Of a stretch of DNA of 18,002 bases, positions 1 to 9,479 are shown in pieces. The first letter of the stretch is position 1. Every line of letters begins with the position of its first letter. The stretch spans positions 1-18,002 of the forward strand of contig JAJKFJ010023670.1 in NCBI GenBank assembly GCA_027382625.1. Reading direction: 5' to 3'. Position numbers and translations under genes: made by a program. This DNA comes from Tetmemena sp. SeJ-2015. Lineage: Eukaryota > Ciliophora > Spirotrichea > Sporadotrichida > Oxytrichidae. The notes beneath the pieces are model-generated. The model searched no databases and was not told the origin of the DNA. It worked only from the letters and a program-made list of their open reading frames with translations.

Positions 1-677
1 CATTTCACACTTAAAATGTCTGCTTCAATATAAAAATCTTTCTCAATAATCTAATGACAATCAATTTCAAAATTAAGATATATTTTGATATTAACTAAAA
101 ATGATTGTTGGATTAAAAATAAATGAAAAAATAATAAGATAAATTATTTCTTTAAAAGGATTACAATCATAAAGTTATCCGCTATTTAAAAAAATAACTT
201 AAAGAATATATGATGATTGATTTTTATAATTTTTTAAATCTTACATTGATTTTGAATTTACTCACATAAGTTTATTTTCTTATATTTAAATGAATTTGAT
301 TAGAAATAGTAAAAAGGGTTTTTATAGTATCTTCTACATCTTTTTCATTCAAATTCTCAAAATGATTATTCATACTTTATCAAATTTATAATTTACTTTA
401 AAAATAAGATCTCAAGACAATAAAAGAATTCATTTTTAATATTCGGGAGTTTCTTCTTTTTTATCAAAACATAGTTTTTTAATTTTATGAATAAAACTAC
501 TTTATTTTGTTTTCGCAAAGTCTTATAAAATATATTTTTTTAATTTTAAATGATAAATTTATAATTAAAGATAAGATACATATTTATTTTGGTATTCTTT
601 TTATTTTATATTAAATTTTATATAAAATTATAAATTTTTAGAAGATGAATTCTTCTCATGCAACGATGACTTAGATT
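1..677. other. AT-rich germline DNA, no gene seen
   Basis: Very AT-rich sequence with long A and T runs. No reading frame with protein-like composition was found on either strand, even with TAA and TAG read as Gln. No telomeric C4A4 repeats and no tRNA-like structure were noticed. Confidence 0.6.
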
Positions 678-679
678 TA

Positions 680-1176
680 TGGGTGAAATACGATTACATG
701 ATTTATGATTGAGAGAAATTAATTCAAACTAGTTTAAAGTGATGTTTTACTTAATAATTATTTAGGTAATTATTTTCTATATTAAAATGGAGCGAATTAG
801 GGTTTGACTCAATGAAGAAGATGTGCTATAATTTCAACAGATCTCTCGGACTCTTCACAATAAAACTACGAGAGGATTAGAGTAAAACTGCGAAGATCGA
901 GATGGATAAACTTATTTGTGTAAGTATTCTAAATCACTTAGCTCTAATTATGTGTTTTTAATTAAAAATTCCTTTAGATTATTGCTTTAAAGAGGAAGAT
1001 GCTCATTTACAATTGCTGCATTTTATAGTCAAAGGCAACTGATTTTCGTCAATTTCTGATTAAAATACTTCACTCTCAATGCGTAAATTTGCAGTTTTCT
1101 GCTGTTATGTCAAGTTATATCTTATTTTTTGCATTTGTTTGTATCAGTCATCGATAAAGTAATCGTATTTCACCCA
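680..1176. mobile_element. Small TIR element flanked by TA (MITE-like)
   Basis: Perfect 18-bp terminal inverted repeats, TGGGTGAAATACGATTAC at 680-697 and its reverse complement at 1159-1176, each flanked outside by TA (678-679 and 1177-1178). TA target duplications are typical of Tc1/mariner-type insertions. The 497-bp body is less AT-rich than its surroundings and carries one short open frame. No transposase motif is visible, so it is probably a non-autonomous element, or an elimination unit with repeat ends. A related single end lies at 10463-10484. Confidence 0.7.
812..1042 (+). CDS. Small hypothetical ORF inside the TIR element
   Basis: With TAA and TAG as Gln, an ATG at 812 opens a 76-codon frame ending at TGA 1040-1042, wholly inside the inverted-repeat element. 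It starts MKKMCYNFNRSLGL and has a basic/acidic middle (KLREDQSKTAKIEMDK) followed by a more hydrophobic stretch. The frame stays open upstream of the ATG, so it could also be the tail of a longer segment. No family is recognised. Because TGA is the only stop, open frames of this length are common by chance; the higher GC content around 800-910 is the main argument for coding. Confidence 0.25.
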
Positions 1177-1179
1177 TAT

Positions 1180-3825
1180 TTTAAAGATAACTAAATTTTA
1201 AATTTTTTAATCTTATTGCCAGCAATACTAATTAGGTATAGACATTAACAGGAAATAAAGATATATTAAAGGTCAAGAAACAATGCATTTAGTTAATTTA
1301 AAATATTACCCAATAGATTTAAAATATAAAAACAAAAAGGAAAAATTAAGAATAGAAAAATTATCTTATTTCAGTTATAATGAGCAAATAAAATTTTTAA
1401 ATAACTAAAGAAAGAAACTAATATCTTGAGAAAATTATGTTTTAAAATACAAGCAAAGAAAAACAAAAATTAAAATTCTATAATCTCTATAATGAATTTT
1501 AAGTTGAACAAATATAGAACGGTGTGCAACTCATTTAATCATCTTCTTTTTTTCATAAAAAATTTTATTCTATATATTTTATAGTTTAGTAATGCTAGAA
1601 ATTTATAAAAATTGCTATTTTTAGTTTTATATTTTATAATAGAGAGACTCTATAATTTTAATGATTAGGATGCTAAATTAAATACTTGAGCATTCATACC
1701 AAATGTGCTTGAAGATAAGAGAAGGATTTGTCAGGCATAAGTTGAGAGAGCGATATTTCTTTCAAAATTTATATATTTAGTAAATAATGTTTAATATGGT
1801 AAACTGCGAGAAAAGCAGAAATTTAAAATAATAGTTCACTATCTTAGATAAACACTCAAAGGAGTAATGGAAGAGGTTAATTAGTTAAGGATGATATGAT
1901 TCAGATACAAGACAATAGTTCTGCAAGGGAATCTTTTGAGATATCTAGCAGGGTGTGACCAAAGCCATTTATTCCTACCATACTTATTTTTTAAAAGGCA
2001 AAATCTAAGACCTTGGAGTCTAAGTTTTCCAAAAGATTTTCACTCTTTCAAGTTTTATAAACTCTGATAAGGAAGGACTTGCTGTTCTCTTAACTGTAGA
2101 CACATTACCTTAAGGTATATACAAGCCTTAGATTATCAAAATATTTAAGTGTTTATTTTGTCTTTATTTAAATTCTATAATTTATTCAAAGAGTAATTTA
2201 TATATTTGTCCATCAGTCATAGAAATATAAAAAATTCGATGATTAAATTTATTTTTTATAAAATATCAACTCATATCATTGGATTTTGTCCTAAATATAT
2301 ATAAATTAACCAAATGGTCAATTTTAAAAACTCAGAGAACCTAATTTATAGCATAAATTTTTCTCATAAGAAAATGAATTTTATTGATTTATCAAAGTCA
2401 AAAATTAAGTGAAAATCTGAATTGAATTAAAATAATAAATGAATAGTTGTAAATTAGCTGTTAAAATAAAAACTACTTAGCTCAATATGGGGCATGTTAG
2501 AGAGCTTATTGAGATATAACATGAGTTTATTCCACTAACATCTCTAGAGGAGAGCTCTGCGAAGAGATATTGATGTTACAAACTTTGAAAAAATAAATCA
2601 GCTAGGTTTACAAACTTATGATTGAGTTAACTCTTTTCTGATCTTCCATGAAGAAGTTACAAGGATGAAAGTTATTTAGAATTTTATACTTAATCAAATG
2701 GCATTAATTACAACACTAAAAATTTATACTTTAACTGCCACAAATTTTAATAATTTTTAAATTTTCATTTAATTCTCAGCTATATTACAAATTAAATAAA
2801 ACTTAATAAAGCATTTTTTATAATGAACTATTGATCTATGATCATCTTATCATATTTAAGCTATAAATTTTTATTTATGTTGTTGATTTTGCTACTTTAG
2901 TATCCTAATATTATTTATAATCCTAATTGTGATGAAGGAAACTAATAAATATTTAATTCTATTTATTTTTAATAGCTTTTATAAAATAAAATAAAACTAG
3001 CTACAGATATAAGGACAAGGAAACCTGACATTTAAGAGCTTTTACATTTATAATTATCTTTAATTTTTTTTAATTTTTAATTTTCAAATAAGAAACCAGA
3101 TTAATTGTTGAGACAAATGAAGTTCACTTCTCGCCAATTAGTTTAACCTAGTTAAGTTTGAAGACTCAATCATAAGAAAAATGGAATTTAAAATAATAAT
3201 TAATTAAAAAAAAAGATCCGATAATAAATTTTTTTAGTTCGTGAGTAAAATTCAATATATAATACAACAATAATTTAGAGATATTTAGAATACCTATTTT
3301 AACTAAAAATTTTTAAGCAATGAAATACATAAATAAAATATCTTTAATACAAAGCGGAAAAGGTAAAACTAGGTCTAAATATATGAATTAATCTGTCGTT
3401 TAAGCTTTATTCATAAAAACTTATATTTATGTGAAAGAGCGTATTATAAATTTTAGTTGTTGATATTTTACATTTATTTTGAGGAAGAACTTTCTATTAC
3501 TTTCTCTGAAGTTAACAATAGAATAATTATGAAAATTATTTTTTAAAAAATGCCAAATATAATTAAATATGAAAATCAGAAGGTGATGTACAAATTATAA
3601 TGAATACTATATTCTTGGATAATTTCATATTCAATGATAGTCCTTTATTTTTTCGAGAAAGGAAAAAGATTTAACGGGTTTAGTTTGAATAACTTTAAAA
3701 TATTGTTTAAAGAGTATTTAAGGAAAAACTTGGCAGGATGAAAATCAATAAAGAAGATAATTCATAAATAAAAATAATTTGAATAACACATTTCAACCCA
3801 AAAACTATATATTAAGATAAATATG
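1180..3825. other. AT-rich intergenic DNA with minor GC-richer patches
   Basis: Mostly low-complexity AT-rich DNA. A GC-richer patch at about 1890-2110 has a plus-strand frame free of TGA for about 100 codons but no recognisable motif, and I do not call it. At 2536-2578 a TAACATC/GATGTTA inverted repeat encloses a purine-rich loop and could form an imperfect hairpin. No tRNA or rRNA was seen. Confidence 0.55.
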
Positions 3826-3961
3826 AGGAAGTAAATTATTCACTTAAATTAAACAACTTTTTATTTTAAATTGAACTAATTTTTGTTTTAAAAGTAGGTT
3901 GATAAAACAATAGATTTGATGTAAATGTGAAGATAAAGGATTATAGATTGTGTTTGTAGAA

Positions 3962-5744
3962 TCATTCAGTTAAGAATCTGTTCTCTTCAGAAGCAGATAA
4001 TTTCATCTAGTAGGCACCCTTGTTAAGAGTCTTGTGAGAGATATTTCCCCAGCCAATCATCCACATCTGACCAACTTCTCTTCCCTCACTCTCATCAAAG
4101 TAGGTTTAAAATATTAAAAGGTAGATTAGTAGCTTAATAAGCCAAAAACTAATTTACATAATAAAAAGTAAAAAGGTAATCATGTCTGAGTAAGTAGCGA
4201 TAGCAGAAGCTGCAGAGTCTAAGAAGCTAGAATATTAGCCTAGACAATCGAAGGAAATCATCTGATCTGGGTCAGTAAGTTAAGGTATGTCAAGAGCGAA
4301 CTTTAATATCATTATAATTGAATGCACCATATAATTATATTAACTTGTGCATTTCAACTGCGTAGTACTTGAACTTAGGATTCTTGGTGATAGAGTACAA
4401 ATAGAGCAGCATGTAAATGTTGGAGGAGGTTCCGTGACATAAGTTCATGCCCTTGACTAACACTCCATACTGGAAAGTGTAATCAGCCGCTAGTTCTGCG
4501 GCCTTCAGGTACTTCTCATCCCCAAACACTTAAAATCAATTGAGATAACTATTCTATATAATCTTTGTAAGCGAGGGCAAGCACTGGGGTAGCTGATGGA
4601 GCACCATGGCACCACTGAACTCTCTCCTCCATACCACCTTGGATATCGACTACTTATCCGTTAGACCTTTGTCTAGCAATGAGGTAGTCAACTGTGATCT
4701 GGAGATGTTGACGTACTGTCTCGTTATTCAAGAGCTCAGGTAACTGAAGAAGGCGGAAGAGGATTCCTGTTGTTCCTCTGCCGAATCCAATCGAAGTTCT
4801 TGTATCTGGGAAAGGCTCAGGGAAGATATAAAATTAACCTGATATATTTACTTTAAAAGATAAGAGTTCCGTTTTCAAGTCTGTTCTTGTAGCCATACTC
4901 GAACAGATGATAGGCATATCTTCTGATGCCTTCTTTGCCGAAGAGTTACTGATCATAGTAGCTTTCAAGGAAGTCAAGTGCATATAGGAAGCCTGGGATA
5001 CCATCATCGTAGTCTGTATACTTTGTAATTGTTGGACGATTCAACACCTCTCTCACTTAATCGATGTAGTACTGAGCCTTCACAATCTATATTATAAAAC
5101 AAAAATGAAAGTTGAAATTAAATGATTAAGGGAGTGTCACCAAGAGAGTCGTAAATCACACTAGCTACTGAGAAAACACCAACATTTCCATTTACAAAGG
5201 AGATGTAGTCATCGAAGTCTTTAGATACGTCCTTAAGACTACCCTCGATATAAGTTTTAGCAAGCCCAAGATAGTATGAGGCCTTCTCAGGCTCTACAAG
5301 TTTACTGTTCTGATAGAGTTTCCAAAATGAAAGAGCTACTAAAATTATTTACTCAAAATCTTTTTGAGCTCTTCCTGAAGATCCAATGTAGAGCCAGTTG
5401 CAAGGCTGACCACCATAATCGCACTTGAAGTCTGGTGGAGCGTTGATGAGTGTCATGTTAACATACTGTTCCATCCTTAGATGCATTTTATCCTTGTAGG
5501 TCTAGGGAAAGCTGACTTCTTTGTCCACACTCCAAGGGCTGATGATTGAAGAGTGGTCAAAGAATACATTTGAAGGAGGCTGGTCGTAGCCTGAACACCC
5601 ACCAAACATTTGATGCTGGGTTGGGCTGGAGAAGTACTTTGAGATATCATTCTCAGAAGAGGAGTACAGTTGAGCAGAACCTTAAACACCAGTTGTGACG
5701 AATCCTGCAACAAGAAGAGCAGAAGCTAATGATTTGGCTAGCAT
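3962..5744 (-). CDS. LanC-like protein, secreted form, copy 1 (IES-interrupted)
   Basis: The ATG at 5744-5742 begins a hydrophobic signal peptide (MLAKSLASALLVAGFV) with likely cleavage near residue 21. With five IESs removed the coding length is 1563 nt: 520 residues and a TGA stop at 3964-3962, with TAA/TAG as Gln. LanC hallmarks appear in order: GNVG at residues 186-189, GFGRGTTGI at 296-304, WCHG with Cys355, and CHG with Cys401-His402. The 46-residue spacing of the two Cys equals that of zinc ligands Cys276 and Cys322 in human LANCL1 (His323 matches His402). Characterised eukaryotic LanC-like proteins use zinc to add glutathione thiols to dehydrated residues. The protein is longer than LANCL1 (399 aa), mainly from an N-terminal extension of about 100 residues. 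Motifs NMT, NGT and NET fit glycosylation in the secretory pathway. The family assignment is firm; secretion is predicted; the substrate is unknown. Confidence 0.9.
4102..4173 (-). other. IES E of LanC-like copy 1 (72 bp, pointer ACCT)
   Basis: Bounded by AGGT (plus strand) at 4102-4105 and 4174-4177; a further AGGT lies inside at 4119-4122. Excision joins SDMIT to YFDESEG near residue 475. The copy 2 counterpart is 56 bp with a different, 7-bp pointer. Confidence 0.85.
4299..4341 (-). other. IES D of LanC-like copy 1 (43 bp, pointer AAGTT)
   Basis: Bounded by AACTT (plus strand) at 4299-4303 and 4342-4346. Excision joins EMHK to FALDIPQ near residue 433. A GT..AG reading would be one base off frame, so repeat-guided excision is the only reading that works. 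Copy 2 has the same length, a 6-bp pointer and a partly changed interior. Confidence 0.88.
4529..4562 (-). other. IES C of LanC-like copy 1 (34 bp, pointer AAG)
   Basis: Bounded by CTT (plus strand) at 4529-4531 and 4563-4565. Excision restores the LanC-typical join AYK-VFGDEKYL near residue 371. All 34 bases are identical to the matching insert in copy 2 (13560-13593). Confidence 0.88.
4823..4856 (-). other. IES B of LanC-like copy 1 (34 bp, pointer TATCTT)
   Basis: Bounded by AAGATA on the plus strand at 4823-4828 and 4857-4862. Excision joins NGTL to IFPEPFPD in frame near residue 284. The insert in copy 2 sits at the same codon but is 32 bp with only a 4-bp pointer and little interior similarity. 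Confidence 0.88.
5084..5120 (-). other. IES A of LanC-like copy 1 (37 bp, pointer ATT)
   Basis: AT-rich insert between codons 208 and 209, bounded by ATT (AAT on the plus strand at 5084-5086 and 5121-5123). Removing 37 bp joins LGDTPLII to VKAQYY in frame. It has no GT at its 5' end. The same position is interrupted in copy 2 by an insert of equal length with about four differences. Confidence 0.85.
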
Positions 5745-5779
5745 TTAAGAGGAAAATATCGTGATAAATTTTAATTATC

Positions 5780-7510
5780 AAATTCAATATATGATATCTT
5801 TTTTAACAACTTTTGAGTCTCTTTGCCTAGTCTTCTTTGGAGAATCCTATCTTTGAATTGAATGCAGTTGTCTATTAGCAACATCTGCTACTTATGTAGC
5901 CCTATGCAATGTACTGCTGCATCAATTCTGTATGAAATGATCCACTTTGATCGCAAGTGAGAGTAGAGTGTCTTTGGAAGGCACTGCATACTATAAGGCT
6001 CATGAAGTAGATGCCAAAAGAAGTCTTCGCAGCCAGAACTTCTTCTTCTTCGCGATATTTGATCCAAGGAATGGGTGGCATCCACTAGTCCAGGCTTTCC
6101 TAGACAGTCATAATTGCAAGGCGAAAGTTGCTCAAAAAGACCTCTAAAAGTATTTTCCGATGATGCGAAGTAAGAAGGACTGCGACATCAATGTGTTACT
6201 CTCTGCTGATGCACTGCTCCACAATTCTGAGCATGATATTTAGAACTTCGATGAAAATCCAATCCTGGAAGGAGTTTTGTTTAAACCTTGTATAGATATA
6301 GTCAAACTCTCTGGAGAGGAATTCTTTTCCATCCCACCAGATGTTTACATTTCTAATCTCTTCCAGATATTGAACACATTTTTGACTAAGCTAGTAAATT
6401 ACCTTGAAGTAATCAGTTTCCTCTCACAAATCCTACCTAATGAATACAAATTGGGCTTTTCAGTCTTATTCTTGTTTCTGAGGATCCTCCAAGAAAAAAG
6501 CCTCCAGTCAATTCAAAGTAGTATTGAGCTCCAATCGAATACTAAATGCGACTCCTAGTTCATAAAATGCTCAAATGATATTTCGATGGTTCTCATGAAG
6601 CAGCCTCTTTAGGAATGGCAGAGTAGCGGCTCCTCTTATTTTATTTAATGGTGGATCTCCTGCACAGAAGCCTGGAATAACTGATCCAACAAGAATATAT
6701 GCTTGATTTAAGAATTTTCTGTTTTTATCAAGGGCAATGTTGAGACTTGTGTCAGTTCTCAAGGAATAACTTTTTCTTAAGCGATTGTATATTGGCTAGG
6801 GGTAACTAGAGAAGGAGTGTCTAGCTTAAATTATTTTACTACTAGAAGGATGAACCCAAAGCACAAGAGATCGTTCATACAATACCTAGCAGATGTGCCT
6901 TGAGAGAGCAAGAAGTAGGAAACACTCTCTCTCTTCATCTTTTTTTAGCTTTTACTAATTTGTGCCTCTAGCTATTAAATGTTATAAGAAGACTTTGGCG
7001 CGTTCATGGACCACAGCATGCTTCTTAAATTCTTTAGTCGTTTATACTCTATAGAAATACGTGAACCTGAGCAGATGTCTGAACCTTTGTGTTTTCTCAT
7101 TTTTCTATCCTCTCTTTCGAGCAGTCATCCTTCTTATGAACGTAAATGCTCCGCTGTCCTCGCTTGCTTTTCTATTGCACTAGGCTTCTTTATCAACCAA
7201 GCTGTTGATATAATATTTTTGTATAAGACTAGTCAGAAGGAATTGCTGCCAACGCCTTGCGATTGGCTTTCGCTCGAGATAAAAAGTAATAAATATTTTC
7301 TATTTTATAATCAAGGCCTTAAGCATTAATAAACCACAGCTGAATATACATTCAACTCTGCCCCAACTTGCATCGAGCTCCCGCACTTTGATTAAGGTCA
7401 AATCCATACATTTATCTTTGTTTTAAACTTTCAAAACTATCCACTCAATGGATATCCAAAACTATTCATTTTCACAATTATAAAACTTCCATATCCATAC
7501 CAAGCATTTT
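5780..7510 (-). pseudogene. Large transposon-associated ORF, unknown function, decayed
   Basis: Reading TAA/TAG as Gln, one minus-strand frame is free of TGA from about 7510 to 6574 (over 300 codons) and again from 6423 to beyond 5780 (over 200 codons), with four in-frame TGAs between (6571-6573, 6508-6510, 6460-6462, 6424-6426). Codons are strongly purine-first, as in real genes. Visible features are a basic patch (TARKRGQKNEKTQRF), acidic/Gln-rich helical stretches and several Trp. The part above about 7330 is unusually Trp-rich and may not be in the true frame. No stop precedes copy 1 of the LanC-like gene, so the 3' end is lost or undefined. By position it could be the 57 kDa TBE gene, but I could not confirm a zinc finger or kinase motif. 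The antisense frame is also long and is judged a shadow. Confidence 0.5.
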
Positions 7511-7744
7511 CATTAAAGTTTCAAATAATGCAAGAGACTTGAGCTTGCTGCAGACAGCCAATTCCAACTTATTCATTGAGAACCCTAGAGTTTTTTTAGA
7601 AATATCCAGCTTCGGACACAGAAGTTTATGTCCATCCTACTCTTAGTTCACCAATAAAATTAATAGCGTTAGCTCTACTATTAAGTATTTAAACTCTGGT
7701 TTAAACTTATGGAACTTAATTAATTAGGACTTAAACTTATTTTA

Positions 7745-8390
7745 AGCAGGATCAGACAGATAGGACTTGGCGCTAGTCATTATGATCTCAATCAGAGAGC
7801 AAAAGCTGGAATCGAAGTTCATCTTCAATAGGGCCTCTACTCTTATTTCAAGTTCAAAAAGAAGGTAATGAAATATTACTTAACGTTTCATATCACCTGC
7901 TCTCTCAGAAGAGGACCAGCCTCGTTTCCTTAGAGATGTCCTCTCAAATAAAATTGTTCGATGAGCATAGCTGAGCACAACCAAATTAACGCCCACAAGA
8001 ACCCTGAACACTCTGTAGCAAGCATCCTCGATATTGTTCGAGAGAAAAAGGAGCTGCACAACTACCTCAGCTACTATGAGGAAATGGACGAGCTGCCTAA
8101 ACGTAACAGCATACCTTCAATACTAGGCACTCTCAGTGGAGACTTCCTATAGAAGCTAGTCCACTCACAGCAATAGCTCAGAATGTCAGGTAAATTACAG
8201 GAGGAGATAGAAGCCTTGAGGCTTAAACCTACAATTCGAGTATGAATTTGAAGTACTTAAGTTTAGGTTTTCTTACCAGGGAGTAATGGATGATAGCCTT
8301 CTGGCAGAGAGCATAATTAGTTGGCTCAAGGCTAATGGAGTAGACATTGGATTGTTTAGGTCACCTTGTGCTAAAAGGATACTGGCTTGA
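7745..8390 (+). pseudogene. About 200-residue transposon-associated ORF, frameshifted
   Basis: The plus-strand frame is open to TGA at 8243-8245 and starts convincingly near 7748 (RIRQIGLGASHYDLNQRAKA). A second stretch, ALSEEDQPRFLRDVLSNKI, lies in another frame around 7905-7965. The first frame then resumes (HKNPEHSVASILDIVREKK, LPKRNSIPSILGTLSGDFL, RMSGKLQEEIEALRLKP). A last piece, YEFEVLKFRFSYQGVMDDS to a TGA at 8388-8390, needs another shift near 8240. GTAATG..CTCTCAG at about 7865-7911 could be an intron that explains one shift. Stitched together it would be near 22 kDa, fitting the second TBE gene. Its N-terminal half resembles the partial gene at 17619-18002 (pattern K-E-x-L-x-x-x-L and FL-x-x-[IV]-L). 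Function unknown. Confidence 0.5.
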
Positions 8391-8399
8391 AGATTATAA

Positions 8400-9330
8400 T
8401 AGAGTGCATAAACTTAAGTTACTTTGAAATTATTCCTGGTCTCTCCACCTCTATGACTCTGTCTTCTATTCTCCTGAGGCCATCTGATATGGTTTATTCG
8501 CAGTCAAGTTTATCTATCAATTGAATTGCCCTAGCTATGATGTCTATGTGCTAATTCCATCTCACTAATAAGTCCTCTCTCGTGAGGGCTAGCTTGTAAA
8601 AATTGCCATTCACAATAGAAAACACTTCCTCAATAGGGTTAAAGCACGAAGAGTACAGAGCGTGAAGATAAGCTCCATGACTAAAATAGAGTAAGTCTGG
8701 GCTACCTATCTAGAATAATTAGATCTAAGGCTGTATGGTAAGCCTAGAGCCTTTCCCTTGTATCCCGTAACTGAAGCAACCTCAGCTCCCTTTTGATTAT
8801 CTCTATGAAAATCGATATTTCACTTGCGAAAAACCCCTCTAAACCAGCTCTGGATATTATAATAAAAAGAACAGCACATATGTTAATTTTAATCCCCTCT
8901 TTCAGAGCACTTATTTTTAGTAAGGTTTAGAGCCAAGTTCTGATGATAAAATAGTTCGCTTGAATATTGTTTCATCGAGGAAGACGATTAAAAAAATTTT
9001 ACTCTTGCTCACGAGCATCCTTCTGTGCTCACAAGCTTAGGTCCACAGTTTTCCCTCAAGATTTCGTAAACTCAAGCTACAGTCACGCCAAGGAACTTAG
9101 AAATTTAATCGATTCTCGCTATAAATTTCTTGCAAAGTCTCAATTCTGGATGCTGACGATAGAGCATTAGGTATCGCTGAGCAGAGAGATGTGCTTCTGT
9201 TTTACCAAAGTATTATCATTGATAAGGCAGCATAAGGGCTCAAAGTTCTTAGCATAGCTCCATGATGAGCGCGAGAGTTTCCCTTCTAACTTTCATGATG
9301 GGAAACTTTCCAACTTTTATAGCAGAATAA
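8400..9330 (-). pseudogene. Tc1/mariner-type DDE transposase, decayed, copy 1
   Basis: The minus strand holds three transposase landmarks in order. Near 9120-9060 is a helix-turn-helix-like stretch (ISKFLGVTVA, then VYEILRENCGPK) interrupted by TGA. At 8970-8990 is IVFLDETIF, the first catalytic Asp (codon 8976-8974). At about 8660-8600 is ALYSSCFNPIEEVFSIVNG, matching the YSPxxNPIExxF box with the catalytic Glu at 8631-8629. The C-terminal tail (LTREDLLVRWNQHI, IEDRVIEVERPGI) follows in the same frame to about 8400. The middle Asp box (DNA/DN motif) was not found, and the landmarks lie in at least two frames, so the gene is inactive as it stands unless some breaks are IESs. It lies next to the 22 kDa-like ORF, convergent with it. 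Confidence 0.72.
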
Positions 9331-9479
9331 ATCTTTGAGTAGGAGCTATGCTCTCGGTTAAAGGCTCCTAAGTTATGAAGCTGAGCAGGACTATCAGGTT
9401 AGATAGCTATGGTGTCACTGCCTGCTTCCTTTTTGCAAATATAATATGATATGGGCTATGTATTATTCTTTATTTACTC

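Larger units (their letters stand above)
3828..5744 (-). repeat. Duplication unit 1 (LanC-like gene plus 3' flank)
   Basis: Similarity to the unit at 12878-14773 covers the whole gene and continues about 130 bp past its stop codon (shared stretches such as TTGAACTAATTTTTG and GGATTATAGATTGTGTTT), fading near 3828. Same orientation, about 9 kb apart: a direct duplication later separated by other DNA. Confidence 0.85.

Noticed and set aside
1890..2110. Possible coding segment on the plus strand
   Set aside because: About 100 codons without TGA, but Leu/Lys/Gln-rich and without motif; within chance for AT-rich DNA with a single stop codon.
4299..4341. Spliceosomal introns as the explanation of the inserts in the LanC-like genes
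   Set aside because: None of the ten inserts works as GT..AG with the frame kept, whereas all ten are flanked by direct repeats whose single-copy excision restores frame and a conserved protein.
4335..4529. Separate 64-residue gene starting MFGDEKYL
   Set aside because: It is the segment of LanC-like copy 1 between IES C and IES D; its apparent start and stop are created by the IESs.
5941..6680. Long plus-strand frame opposite the large transposon ORF
   Set aside because: It is free of TGA for about 245 codons, but it is the antisense of a minus-strand frame with much better codon pattern and composition; its Phe runs are the complement of Glu runs.
7006..7329. Plus-strand ORF of 107 codons
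   Set aside because: Antisense shadow of the minus-strand large ORF in the same codon register; Ser/Phe/Leu-rich as expected of a shadow.
8967..9170. Plus-strand ORF MFHRGRRLKKFYS...
   Set aside because: It is opposite the transposase region containing VFLDETIF on the minus strand, which has the recognisable motif.
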